64,000 nt of DNA from assembly GCA_011316305.1 (NCBI GenBank), contig SAUG01000115.1, forward strand, positions 160,149 through 224,148. Direction: 5' to 3'. The DNA is from Rusavskia elegans. Lineage: Eukaryota; Ascomycota; Lecanoromycetes; Teloschistales; Teloschistaceae. Below, piece by piece: positions 35,845 through 47,606 of the stretch. The translations under genes and the position numbers were made by a program. Position 1 is the first letter of the stretch, and each line of letters starts with the position of its first letter. The notes under the pieces are model-generated. The model was not told the DNA's origin. It ran no database searches and was given only the letters and a program-made list of their open reading frames with translations.

Positions 35845-36934
35845 ATCAGGGAGCTTAGGGTACGTGCCCTAGATTGGCCGCCGAGTATCAGCCGCCACCA
35901 GCCGCCTTAGACGCAGCCTCGGCAGCGGACTTGGACGACGACGAGACTGATGGGTAAAATCTGGTAAAGTAAAGTAAAGTAATCGTGCTGGTCTTTTTGA
36001 TTCATGCAGATACCCGTATGGTTACTACACTCGAGAAGGATTGAAGAACAAGCGAGCGGCCGTGGACAGCTATAAGTACCCAACTTGATCCGGAAGGAGA
36101 ACCGTTCTAAGGGCGTCGTTCCCTCTTGCAGATGCAGAGAAACCATGCGTCGGCCGAGTCCCTACAATCTCGACTCAAGATTCGAGCACAATTCTTTCTT
36201 TAGCCTGTCCAGTTGTGGTTCTCAGTGACTAGCCTGCAGCATAATCCGCACGCTACTGCGAGGCTGACCTCCGTTGCATTGTTTCACGGTCACGCTTCGT
36301 TATCAAACCATTGAATATCGTTCTACGCCGCACAGTCTTCGCTCCGTAAATCTCTTCTGCTCACTTTCAATTGGTCCTGACTGATCTTTTTCATCTCCGA
36401 TGTGCCAACCTGCCGCAGGTCCTTGGAGGCCAGTAATCTGTGCTGCAATACTCTCTCGCACCCTTTTCAAACTACAGCGCTTCTCTCGTACAAGTCCATT
36501 GGATTCAAATGATGTGCCTGACTGTGAGCTACTGCGTCGAGCGCACCTTCATACCATTACGTTGGGTTCCGTAAGCGCAACATAAGTTCGATATTTTCGA
36601 AAACCACTGTTTGGAGGACGGTGGTGCATGTTTTGTTCGGGCCAGTGTCCTAAAACGGACGCTTCTGCCTCGTCTCAAGATTTTCCCTAGCACAAGAGCG
36701 CTTCTAGAGCGTTGTTGATTGACTGATACTACAGGGCTAAGGCGTTGAGCATGTGTACCAGGTAGTATGTTCCCTACATCTCGACTAAAGTATATAGACT
36801 CGTCGTTTCCATGGGCGAACATCCCAGTTTGTATAATAGTCCCCGCCAAGTCAATTCTGGATTTTTTGAAACGTACGCATACGAACCGTTGCACATTTAA
36901 CCAAGGTCTTTCCATTGAGCATTCGACGAACAGG
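35845..36934. other. divergent intergenic region
   Basis: The region lies between the protease-like gene (minus) and the secreted-protein gene (plus). A minus-strand open frame at 36529-36915 (128 codons) has no family signal. Confidence 0.4.
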
Positions 36935-38452
36935 ATGTATCTACAAGGTGCAATGCTCGTTCTTTGCTTCTACTCTGCTTATTTCAGTGAGTGGTTATAG
37001 CATCCATTCCATTCGGCCTTTCCTTAGCAGCTAGCTTTTAATAATTGCCCATGCTAATGTAGCTAGACTCCGGGGTAACGGGTTCTGCTGTGGAAAGTTC
37101 ACGCGATTGTCCGAAGAGAGCAGTCGCTCAAGATCACTCCCACAACTATATTCGACCACTGACAACTACGTCAAATTTCGATGAACGTCCAGCTGTAGCT
37201 AATTGGCTTGGAGCTATTTTGTCTGAGCCTATCTCTCTGCTGAAACTTTCAGTAACACGCTTGGTGGGGTCAAGGTCAGAGGAAGCTAGTGAAGGCTCTG
37301 GGGACTCTACTGCGGCTGATAGATTTCTTGACTCAAATACAGCGCGAAAAGGTACCGCCCTCATTGATCCTATTTATTTTATACCTGCTAACACTCTGGA
37401 AACAATGCAGTTCGACCCCAATCCTCCCTTCGCCCAAGGTTTCGTTCTACCGCTGCGGCGTTCTGGAAAGTGGTGGAGCAGCAAGATACGCCGAAGCGTG
37501 CCTTAAACGAACGTGACGTTGACTCCCAAACTCTGCGTTTTCGGGGATCCGTGAATGTTCAGCCTCCATTTACCAACGATAGTCTGTCTGCTTCCGACCA
37601 TCCACAGGCTCCGGCGAATGATCATTCAGACTTGCCTTCTTCGATTGGCGGTAGTCCGTCAGTCGCTAGCGATGCGCCCGTACCAACGGATACTCTTCTA
37701 TTCACCCCTCCACCGGCGTACATCGCTGACACTACCACCGCTACTTCTTTCCATCCCCCACCAGATGCGTGCAAACAATGTTGGATTTTCTACCCCTGGG
37801 CACACGTCTATTACCCTCCTGCATCGACTTCTAATACGGAGTGTTTGACGGCACTCATGGCAGCGCCAACGCCCAATGTTCCACCACTTGGACTCGAACC
37901 GTAAGCTTCTTGCCACATCTTATCATCTCGCTGGGGGAAGATAAGAACTGATCATGATTTAGACAACCAGGATATGCCTATGTCGTACTTCCAGAGCTTA
38001 GCGCCGAGATCGATTGCAAACCCTTCACTACATACACGTCAAAAACTTTCTCCTTTGCACCACATCAACTATCCACGATGTCAGGCCCACAGAATCTTAC
38101 CCGGGAGTACAATTTTGGTGATCTGCCGTGCCCCCCTCCCGAAATAGCCTCAGAGGTCCAGTGGTTCTACAACCCGGAGTATAACCCTACTCGTCGGTAC
38201 TCACCATTCTTAGCACCGTTTACGGAGATTTGGGATCTTGATTCTCTCTTCAAGTCTTACCCTTGTACCGTGGCTATCAATCAGGGTATGGACCCACCCA
38301 TACCGCTATCTACGGCCAATACACCGACGCCTCGGAAAGGTCGTTTGCGTCCTGCGCGTCTTACGCGCCACCGAAGGGACGCTCTGGAAGGAGCACATAG
38401 GGTACCAAGCCTTCCCGTAGAGACCAACCCACCGCTTTCAGAAAGAGCATGA
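36935..38452 (+). CDS. Secreted protein of a conserved fungal family (unknown function)
   Basis: Four exons (36935-36986, 37067-37351, 37411-37900, 37963-38452) join in phase to 438 residues. Exon 1 encodes a hydrophobic leader (MYLQGAMLVLCFYSAYF). The C-terminal 200 residues match a family I recall from many ascomycete secreted hypothetical proteins: CKQCWIFYPWAHVYYPPAST, PGYAYVVLPELSAEIDC, REYNFGDLPCPPPEIASEV, QWFYNPEYNPTRRYSPFLAP and INQGMDPP. Between lies a Ser/Pro/Thr-rich variable region. Function is unknown. The last three exons are well supported by the motifs and splice phases. The first exon rests only on the signal-like peptide, a GTGAGT donor and a CTAG acceptor. Confidence 0.7.
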
Positions 38453-41400
38453 TTACAGATCCATGAAAATAGCATATGATCTTTCAGACCCTAAGGGGTT
38501 GACTTACTGATAACACTGTATGGGAAGTCGTGGGTTCTCGCAGGAGAAACCTATATGCTAAGATTTGGCGGTACAACAGATCTTCCGGATTGAATTGTAT
38601 GGTGTGATGCTTTATCAGAGGGGATGTTGGTGAAGATGTTTTGCTAGTATCCTTTGTTGCACCGTATCTTGTATTCTTACCAGGTTCGAGGGGCTTAGCT
38701 GCAGTGGTATTTCGGAATCGGTACATCTGATACTCTACCGATACAAACCGGATTGTGGTAAAGTAGTTCCAGAGCTTAACTGTGAGTCTGCAGTGACTGC
38801 GTCATATTTTTCTTCCGCAGGAGATATGTCGGTTTCAAGGCTTTTTCCGTTTTTTCTTAGACAGCATAGTGCAGGCAATGGAGGACTTGATTGTTGGCTT
38901 CCTCAGACACTGACTATCCCTTTGCCTCTGTTTTAGGGGGCTCTGCGCAATCCACACACCAGCAGGATGGAACGCGCAGCAGGCGAAGGGATATTGCTTT
39001 GGTCTGAAACACGTTTGCCTTCGCGACTCGGTATGGTCTTCGAACTGTCGATCTTAGAATATGCAACACGCAGGATGCATCTATGGCAAGGGTCAGATGG
39101 TTACGGCGAGGCTGACTCGTTGTCCCCTTTGTAATTTCCCAGCAACGCAGCAGAAGTTCACAAGACTGCCGTCGCAGCCGCAAGATACGAGAATATGGTT
39201 CGCTAAAAGTATCAAACAAGTGGTTACTTATCCGTACCCTGTTACTGAGCCGTGATCAGATGCAATGCGACTGCGTCGTTCAGTCAATGTTGACTCCCTA
39301 TATCTCGTCAAATGCAGTCCATCTTCGCAGAGAGAGGTCCATATCGGGAACTCAAAAGAAGTCGCAACGGTTTTACCTAGACAGATCCACTCTGTTCACC
39401 TCTAGTGGTCCACCTATTCTTTTCATCACCTTCTATACGTGAAGTTTTGCTCCAACAACTTGGGTCCTCCATCATGCGTCGTACTCTCGCATGTTTCTCG
39501 TGTGCTCGACTAGTATAGGCAAGCTACGGTGTACTTCCCCTACCACTACCATATTGCTGCAGATAGCATTCAGATGTCAAATCTGCAGTGTTCGCCAATT
39601 ACTGCCCTTCCCCACTCGATTCGATCAGTCTATATCTTCGACATTCGTTTCCTCCAAAGCTCTAAATTCTGGGATATTCGTTATTCCACTACAAAGATCA
39701 CTGACATGTGGAGGGTAATACAGACAACAACAAACGGGTCGCGTTCGCGAAAGTACCTTCGGCGGATACGGGCTTTGCCACCGACACGCCAGACATCCAC
39801 CCGTTCTCCGGTACAGATGATTCAAGAAATAAGAGGGGAAAACAGGACGGTGTTAGGGTCCACCCTAAAGCTCCAGCTGGGTGAAGATCCTAGCAGGGAC
39901 GACGTTGTTTCGCTTGCTGCTGCGCGCAGCCAGCATTCCGCATTCTGATAGTTCCTCTTACGTCCACTTGAACTGGACGCAATCGTCGATACGGATACTT
40001 GTTGAATGGCCAGACGCAGCATAAACTCTTCTATGTTGAATCGGAGCGGATACGAAATTTAGTCTTCCGAGTAATTTGTCAAGTTCAGCGGTCCCTACAA
40101 TTCATGTTGGTCTCACAAGTGTTGCTCACAGTCTTTACTCATTGAAGAATAAATCGTCAAACAACATAGTCTTTGTTTATCGTCAAGGGGTGAGAGGGTG
40201 GTTAGTACGAAAGTAATAATCAGGTAATCTTTGGCGTAACATCAAACTGTTCAGACTAATCTACTTTTCGCATCATCCGAACTGGTGTCCGACAAACACC
40301 CTATTTCACACAGAGCTCGCCAACCATGTGGGACATCACCTCCGGTTTCACAATGGAAAGTTGAGCAACCCCGCATCCTCGCTCATTTCCGACTTGCAGA
40401 TCTGCAAGCTCGCCACTTCGCAGCATCGTACCTAAGCGTGTTTGATCTTATGCACTGCTCTGCCAGCTAAAACCAGCAGTATGCAAAGACGCATCTGTTT
40501 GGCTTGGCGCATAGATATCTTCAGCCTTGTATCAAGATATGCGCCTTCGCCCGCTCTTGAGTATGAATATGCACGCATTTCCTTATTTCCATGGTCTGGA
40601 TCTTGCTCCCACACATCATTAGTATTGCCTCCGTGAAAAGAGGCTGTTGGGACGCCGTCTGAGCATGAACATCGAGGCATAGAGTGGGAGTAAGGTATAT
40701 TTGGTAATGCTTTCGTCCGATTTGTGGGCTGACAAGCCCACTTTCATAATCTATAAATATCCTTCATAGCTGATCATCCACTTTACTTCGAGATGCATGA
40801 GACCTGTTACATGGGCAGCCGGATTGATGGACCACTTTCCTTGACGATACCTCAACACAGCCTGCGGAACAGAGGTCTAGAGCTTAGAGTCGAAAGAGGT
40901 GGAAACTTACAGACCAGGCTAGAAATAATACCTAGAATCAGGCTTTGAAAAAGACAGGCCCTTTATATATAAGTCCGTTGGACGCCATGATCTGTGCTTC
41001 ATCTGAGATGTATTAACTTTCGATAGCCATAACGACGATGGTTTTCCTGCAGTCTCTTCCCGACTTACCCTCATACGCTCCCTCTGAGACCATCCGATTT
41101 CGGACTTCCGACCACGTATGCTCAGCAATCAATGCCGTTAAGGCTAACATCCAATAGCAGCGCTTCGGTTGTCTTCGGCAATATTTGAAGGCTCGCAGCC
41201 TTGTGGACCAGATCGTGGTTGCCAACCCGTTTCATTGCTCTGTATGTACTGCAGGCGATGGCCACAACCCTATATGGTCCCTTGTCCGGGATGAAACAGG
41301 CTGCGAGCACACTGATAATTTTGAAGTCAATTAGTGCTCGCTATCTACTGTAGGTGCTGATAAGTCCAGCGTTGAGCAAGGCTCATACAGGTCTCTGCGT

Positions 41401-42555
41401 CAGGATATAATGTACTTTGTGTATTTGCCAAATCCGGTGCCGTCACACACAGCATTTCGTCTTCATCGTATGATTCGAGACCCTTTTCAAGGTTAAAGAT
41501 GATACCTACACGAGATGTGGGAGTAGGTAACAGAATGCTCCTGTCGTCTCCGCCACCCTTTGTAAGTAGGAGACGGGTTTTAGGCTTGGTACGCTTTGAA
41601 AGGTGAGATATGCTCGGACCTAGGCTTTAATACCCTCGCAACGCTTCGGCATGGATACTGTCCGTACGCAAGAGCATCGGAAGATAGGGCCAAGCGAGCA
41701 ATTCCTAGGATCGAAGACCGGCTGGAGTTCTGTTGAATAATCGAAGGAACGCAGGTGACAGCTGTAAAGACGGGCCGGCGCTAAGCCGAATGAGCGCTTG
41801 CCCAGCCGACAGCCGCCGCGCTCTTTGAAGCCTTCCCGGCTTATTCCGACCTCCATCCTTTTCGGCCTTTCGACCATTGAAATTATGTATGTCCACTTAA
41901 CCCCTGATTCATACCCTTTTTGAGGGTTTAAAAATTTCGTTCTTTGCTTTTGGTCTTCGACTGCATTCTTGCTTTCCGGCCCTCGACCTATCCCATCTCT
42001 TATAACAGCTGCTTGGTACCACCACTCGCGACGAAATGGAAAGTCACGAAGGTGTAAAGAAGGATAATATCACCAGATACCTCAAAAAGCGCTTGCCACG
42101 ACCGGATAGCCAGGGGCCTGTTATCAAGTAGGCTTCGTTTGAAGTCGTAGGGGCAAGATTCACGTGCGCCATTGCTGCTATGTTTCACGCGCACCCTGGT
42201 CTTTCCAACTGGTTGACAGCCAGGCTTGATACGGTAATCCGCCTCCAGTGACAGACTATCTGAATAAAGACTGTTTCGGGAGCACTGGATAACGGGGTCT
42301 ACTCTCTCATTACTAATCGAGAATAAAGTCACTCGAAAGGTTAAAGTCATCGGAAAGAATAATTTTGCGAAATTCTATAATGCTAGAACACAGGCTGTGC
42401 CTGCTCCCAAATCAGATCTATTCTCTATCTAGGACATGTGTAAACTCGTTGACATTTTGCTCTACCGGGACTGTCGCCGTGAGCCCTATTCCTTAGCATG
42501 CGATCAATGAGGTGATACCACAGCCTTGCCTCGGAGTCCCAGCCAGGATGCTCGC
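38453..42555. other. 4.1-kb gene-poor stretch
   Basis: I find no open frame with a recognisable motif, signal peptide or spliceable neighbours. Frames up to 139 codons (39529-39948) and 116 codons (42000-42350) look like chance. No RIP-like AT bias and no obvious repeat, so decayed single-copy DNA is possible. Confidence 0.45.
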
Positions 42556-43263
42556 TCACTCATCTTCCTTGTCATCGGGATCAAAGCCGATCTGGAACTT
42601 GTCGTTCTCGATCTGGATAGTGCCGCCCTGACTGTGGGTCCCGTGACTGCCTTTTCCTTGACACAGATTCGTAGAGAGCTGATCGTATACAGTGTCACAC
42701 ATTGCTTTCGTCAACTTGGTATCGGCATTGTTGTTAAAATAACGGAAATTGAGATTCTTGTTCGTGCCGTCCGTGCCTGCGGTTACCACTTTGTAGACGG
42801 TCCAGATGCCGTCAACGGTCACCCCGGCCGGGGTCTTCGAGACAAACTCGTTGCAGGCCTTGTCGTAGGCGCCGCTAACGGCACCATCGGCGATCCAAGC
42901 CCCGCTGTTGATACAGGCGTACTTGGCCGACTTCTGCGCGATCTGTCCGATGTTGGTCCAGCCGGACCAGCGCTTTTTCAACGTGGTGGAGTCGCCGCTG
43001 GTGTTGCTTGGACGCCATCCTTCGGATGTGATGCTTGCGATGGCTTTGTTCGCCATGTCGTCGCCGAATTGGGTGATTTTGCCGCCGTTGGTCTCCGTCC
43101 ACACGAGCTGCCCGTGGCTGTCCAGGTGACGGATGATTGGGGTGTAGCCGACTTCAACGGCGGATGGAGCAGAGTTCACCGGTACGGCTGCTGCTTTTGA
43201 CATCTCCCAAACGCTGGAGGAAAGAAGACCCATAAGGGCGAGGGAGGCTGCTGAGGCATACAT
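42556..43263 (-). CDS. Secreted KEX2-type precursor, four cysteines, effector-like
   Basis: A single exon of 235 residues. An N-terminal signal peptide (MYASAASLALMGLLSSSVWE) and a pro-region of about 75 residues end at a dibasic Lys-Lys-Arg (96-98), a KEX2-type processing site followed by WSGWTNIGQI. The mature part of about 137 residues has four cysteines (117, 137, 189, 201), enough for two disulfides, a Gly/Thr-rich middle and an acidic end (IGFDPDDKEDE). The ending C-x11-C with a later QGG and DPD resembles many small secreted ascomycete proteins. No enzymatic motif is seen. An extracellular role, perhaps with a host or competitor, is inference only. Confidence 0.72.
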   Translation of the reverse strand: MYASAASLALMGLLSSSVWEMSKAAAVPVNSAPSAVEVGYTPIIRHLDSHGQLVWTETNGGKITQFGDDMANKAIASITSEGWRPSNTSGDSTTLKKRWSGWTNIGQIAQKSAKYACINSGAWIADGAVSGAYDKACNEFVSKTPAGVTVDGIWTVYKVVTAGTDGTNKNLNFRYFNNNADTKLTKAMCDTVYDQLSTNLCQGKGSHGTHSQGGTIQIENDKFQIGFDPDDKEDE

Positions 43264-44173
43264 TTTGTGGAGCTGACGAGCTGGAAAAAGTTGATTGAAT
43301 GTCTCGAGTGACTATGGTAGGGGTGAAAACACGATTTTGGAGGGAAAACTGATAGGAAGGGCGATTGGTATGTTGGCTGTTGTCAAGGCCGGCTTGAACA
43401 GATGTGATTGATGAGGTGGTATGATTGATGAGGAGACATAACCATGGAGAAGAGACTACATTATATACCCTTCTAACCGCGCCTAGTCAATCATTGAAGT
43501 ACGTGTTGAGAACCTCCCACTGGGGGCTTAGCGGCACAGCTGCATCCTCATGATGCAATTTGTTGTTATACAACACCTCTGTTATCGTGAAACAGTGTGT
43601 GCCACGGCTTGCTCCATCTTTAGAATTGGACACTGCCTCACCATTCAGAAAAGTGGCGTCCGTGGAAGGTTCGAAGAGGAGCAGTCTTGCCATGACGCTG
43701 TCAAGAGCTCGGTCCAATGACGAAACACCCATGCCAAAGTGACCTGACCAGCCTCCTCCACTGCGATCGTTGTTCCAAGAGAGAGACATCAAACAAGGCA
43801 GATCTAATCAGGAAGAGTTGGATTCATGGCACTAATACCGCCATCACACTGTTATGACCGGACGTGGAAGCGATTGGGATTCAGTACCTTCACTTTCCAT
43901 GCCAATTCGGTGTCCCGGGTTCGTAAAGACCCGCAGGCCCACTAGTTTTCTACGACTAATTTGGCGGCTGAAACGTTTTGATCAGAAGCAAAGACATTGA
44001 ACAGCTACAGACAAGATGATGGCAGCTGAAGGCAACAAAGATCAAAAAAGCTTTATGAAAACGAATTCTGGGAGTAAAGACTTTCTCTGTGGCCTAGAAG
44101 AAAAGCCTCTCTACAACGGGGCTGAGGCGGGCCCTGGTCTTGTACCTTGTAGACGCCAAGCAGAGTGACGGCA
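43264..44173. other. intergenic region
   Basis: Promoter side of the KEX2-type gene and 3' side of the DUF3632 gene. A minus-strand open frame at 43487-43792 (101 codons) has no family signal. Confidence 0.4.
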
Positions 44174-45054
44174 TCATGACTCCCTAGCAGCCTCGAGTGA
44201 CGCTTGATACTGCACCAGCTTGCCCTGCCACTCATCTCTCTCGGGGTCCTGGGCGACCGTCTCCATGGCCGCAACTGCTTGCCGGAGGATAGCCCGTGTT
44301 TCGTGTGACACTTCGGTGTTCTCGGCTAGTCCTTCAAATGCAGTCTTCCAACGATTCCATTCCAGAACGGCATCCATACGCCCTTCGACTTCCGAGTCAT
44401 TCCGGAGATTCCAAAGCGGATACGAGGCAAAGATGATCTGATTCGCTGCGGCTGGTAGGAAGAACTCGCGGGTACGACTTTCTTTGAGATACTTGTCATC
44501 GAGCGCATCCTCGATCGTCTCTAGGCCATACTTTCTGAAATCTTGGACAAGATTAGTAGTAAGACGGGCCGAGAAAGCGTTCACTCGGGCCCATCTTATA
44601 GGAACCTCGCGTCCGTAACGAGAATGAGCAGGATCTGCAGCCTTTATACCTAGAGTAATCCTCAGCTCTTGGTGGAGCTACGGGTTTGGAGGCACTCACC
44701 ACGGAAGAAATCGCCGAAATCGGCTTGGAAATACCCGAGGTCGCTGAAGGTTCTCTGGGAATAAATTCTGTGCTCTTTGCCATCTCGAATAGGATTCGGA
44801 AGCCTCTTAATAGCAGCCAAAAGCTTGACTACTTTGTCTTGTGTCGCGGGCAATTCGACGACCATGCTCTCGAGTAAACTCCAAATCAACGTCGGATTAG
44901 GATTTTTCTCCTCGTGGCTGATGCGGGAAGTACATTGCTTAGCGGCTGTATCTGCATCAACTTGCCCGTCGATGAATTCTTTGATGGCGTTGACTTCTTC
45001 CGGCGTTGGCATATCCGGGTCTTCAGCCATAGCGGCGAACCATTCTTCGTACAT
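44174..45054 (-). CDS. DUF3632-family protein
   Basis: Two exons (44700-45054 and 44174-44634; GTGAGT...CAG) give 271 residues without signal peptide or membrane segment. Helical throughout. Matching segments are MYEEWFAAMAEDPDMPTPEE, IWSLLESMVVELPATQDKVV, FRDPAHSRYGREVPIRWARV (assembled across the intron), NAFSARLTTNLVQDFRKYGL and a Trp/Glu-rich end (AVLEWNRWKTAFEGLAENTE). I recognise this as the fungal DUF3632 family, lineage-specific proteins of unknown function that are often present in many copies. The start at MYEEW may miss a short upstream exon. Confidence 0.72.
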
Positions 45055-46843
45055 TGTACCCGGATCCCTGTCAGCGAAGTAGTAACAGTAGGCCTAAGGG
45101 GTCGTGTTAAAGATAGTATGTAACTCAATACAGTAGCTTTGAATTGTTGGGGGTGGATATTGCAGTTTGCTGAGGGAAATGCTTTGAGTAGAGATGACGA
45201 CGAGAATCAGAAAGCTGTGTTACGATGTGAGAGTTTAGGTAATGTTATCAGCCCCTCGTAGTCTTGTGGTCACGAGCGGGATCTCCGTTGTTTGGATGCC
45301 CGTGCCGCACAGCTAATCCCCCGCACTGGTGGAGTCTCCGATCTGGCTGAAAGTCGAGGTATCAGATGCTTAGCCTACCGGTCAAAGTGACACCAACGTG
45401 CAAGATGGCGTTACTCTATCAGTAGCACTATGCTTAATGACCAAATGGATTGTTGGTAGAGCTAGCCGCGTAGGAGCAGCTGTGTAGCAAGGCTTGGTCT
45501 ACTACCAGAAAACTGTATGACACTGCACCGTACAGTCGACACTCGACAGGCCATAGGCGGAGCCGTTTCATACGCCGGCTCGGTCGAAGAGGCTCATTGG
45601 CTATCGCGCCTTCGCCTTGATGCGCGGTTGTATCACTATGCGTAGGTGATTGGTGAGAACATACCACTAATCCAGATTAAGACTGGTCTAAGCGCTTACA
45701 CCTTGCACTGCAGTGCTCCACTTCAGCTTTCTCCACGCAATTTCCTCGACGCCCCCAGAACACTCCGTTTCTCGAAATGCCTTTCATCATCTGCTCTTGT
45801 GACGGGCATGCTTGCCGTAAGTTTGCATGGGCTACATATGAATCGATTCCAATGACGGAGATTCATGTAGTTGTGCCCCGGAGTCATCAGAAAGTTCTCG
45901 AGCCACCGATCCTCTCTGGGCTAAGGGCGTACTGAAATTCAAAAGCCTGTCGCAAGAAGGCGTGCTCCAGCAAGCATGTTCAATGTCACCCAAATCCTAG
46001 TCTAGCAATACCCTAACCGGCTCTCTTCTTGTTGGGCAACCGACAACCAACGAAGCTTCGACATTGCCCGTTGTATTCGAAAAATCCACAGAGTTCTGAT
46101 GTGTGGTTGATAATCGAAGGACAAGGATCATACAGGAGAATCTCATACAGGCGCAGGTGGCACACCGGAGTCGCCTCCAAATACCCGAGGCACGGGCATG
46201 CTAAGCCATCAGCTTTAACACCAACCCTGTCTGCCTAGCCGGGCAGGGCTATCTTGATGGGTCCTAAATGCCCATATGCTACGTTGGATGTTGTCATGTA
46301 GCCGCCCGCGCCCAAAGTGCTTGCCGCTTGGCACATCTGCCTGTTGAAAAGTGTTGGATGACCCCTTGCGCTGGCGTAGCAGCTCTCAGACTCGGCTCTC
46401 GCTGGTATCGTACAATACACCTCAAAATCTGAGACACACATGGTCTCTCAATGCCAGAGAAACGAACGAGGGATCCCACGCTAGCTCCTTCCTCAACTGG
46501 CGAAGTAAAATGGCTGGGTGTTGTAGGCAGCGACACCGTAACAGGCGGGATACTGAGCCAACTCCCAACGTCATTCTGGTCCAGGGGTTGACAGATTATC
46601 TTGCTGAGCCTGTTCATACACCAACATACCCATCGCTCCTCGAGCCTGAAGCACGGATCTGGAACCACATGGCACTGTTGGCCAGGGCCCTTCTGAAAGG
46701 TTACGGTGTCTCTCGAAAAAGAGGTATAAGTAAAGGTAGTACTGTCTTTGATGTCCGAGTTCAATGTTTTACCTATACCTCTGTCCCAGCCTCTTGTAAC
46801 CATAACCACAAAACCACTATCAAATCTGTACTTGGGTCTTGCA
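45055..46843. other. intergenic region
   Basis: No gene supported. Two long overlapping frames (46294-46887 minus, 46351-46857 plus) oppose each other and show neither a domain nor a leader. The last 200 bp is the likely promoter of the RNase gene. Confidence 0.4.
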
Positions 46844-47606
46844 ATGCAATTTTTTAGCTTGATCCTTATCGTAGCTCTAAGCAGCACTGCTGTCCGGTAA
46901 GTCTTTCCCAGAGCTACTTAACCCCAATGCCGCCTGACTTGGAACTACCCCTGGCAAACCAGGTGCACCAGTCGTGGTCTCGGATGCACTGCCATACCAT
47001 ATGATAAGGCATACAACTTCTTTTATTGCAGGCACGCTGACTCCGCAATCTACTGCAGGGCCACGCCCACCCCTTCTTCAGCGCAGATCGATAGAAGGGC
47101 TCCGGCGGATGTCACGGTGAACACGCCACCTCAAAACACCGTCACGTGTGGAGGCATCAAGACGTGGGACTCGGCCTACATGCAAGGAGCCATCAAGCAA
47201 GCAACGGATTTCAAGGCGCAGGATCTGTTACAAGGTAAACCGCTACTACGTCGTATGCAGAATTGAGTGAGCTAACACACGATCAGGAAAAGATGAATAC
47301 CCGCACGTCTTCTTTAACCGGCCGCAACAGTACGTCGACGGTTCTGGGACCCAGGCACCATTTGTCTTCCCCAATTGTCCGACCGGCGAGCTTCTGGAAT
47401 TTCCGCTGATGAGGGACACAACTCGCTACCTTTATTATTCCCCTGGACAGACAACCAACAAACCAGGAACGAACAATCCCGATCGAGTCATCATGACCTA
47501 CCAAGGTCCTACAGAAGCGACTTACTGCGGTGTCATAACACACGAAGGTGCAGAAGCGGCAGGGTTCTACAAGTCTGACTTCCTAGCCTGCGACCCGCTG
47601 TACTGA
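46844..47606 (+). CDS. Secreted ribonuclease of the T1/U2 (guanyl-specific) family
   Basis: Three exons (46844-46896, 47032-47234, 47287-47606) give 191 residues. Signal peptide MQFFSLILIVALSSTAV, a pro-region ending in Arg-Arg (39-40), then a microbial RNase fold. The catalytic set of RNase T1 can be matched: His92 in EYPHVFFN, Glu123 in LLEFPLM, Arg152 in NPDRVIM and His171 in YCGVITHEGA. Cysteines at 57, 116, 166 and near the end could form disulfides. Such enzymes cleave single-stranded RNA through a 2',3'-cyclic phosphate, usually after G. Loops are longer than in T1, so specificity cannot be read. It may be nutritional or act against other organisms; neither is shown here. Confidence 0.85.

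Noticed and set aside
37878..37900. tRNA T-arm-like GGTTCGAGTCC on the minus strand
   Set aside because: No acceptor stem or anticodon arm around it; it lies within a coding exon.
39529..39948. 139-codon plus-strand frame in a gene-poor stretch
   Set aside because: No recognisable motif and poor coding character; likely chance.
46294..46887. 197-codon minus-strand frame opposite a 168-codon plus-strand frame
   Set aside because: Neither has family support; they overlap the RNase promoter and first exon.
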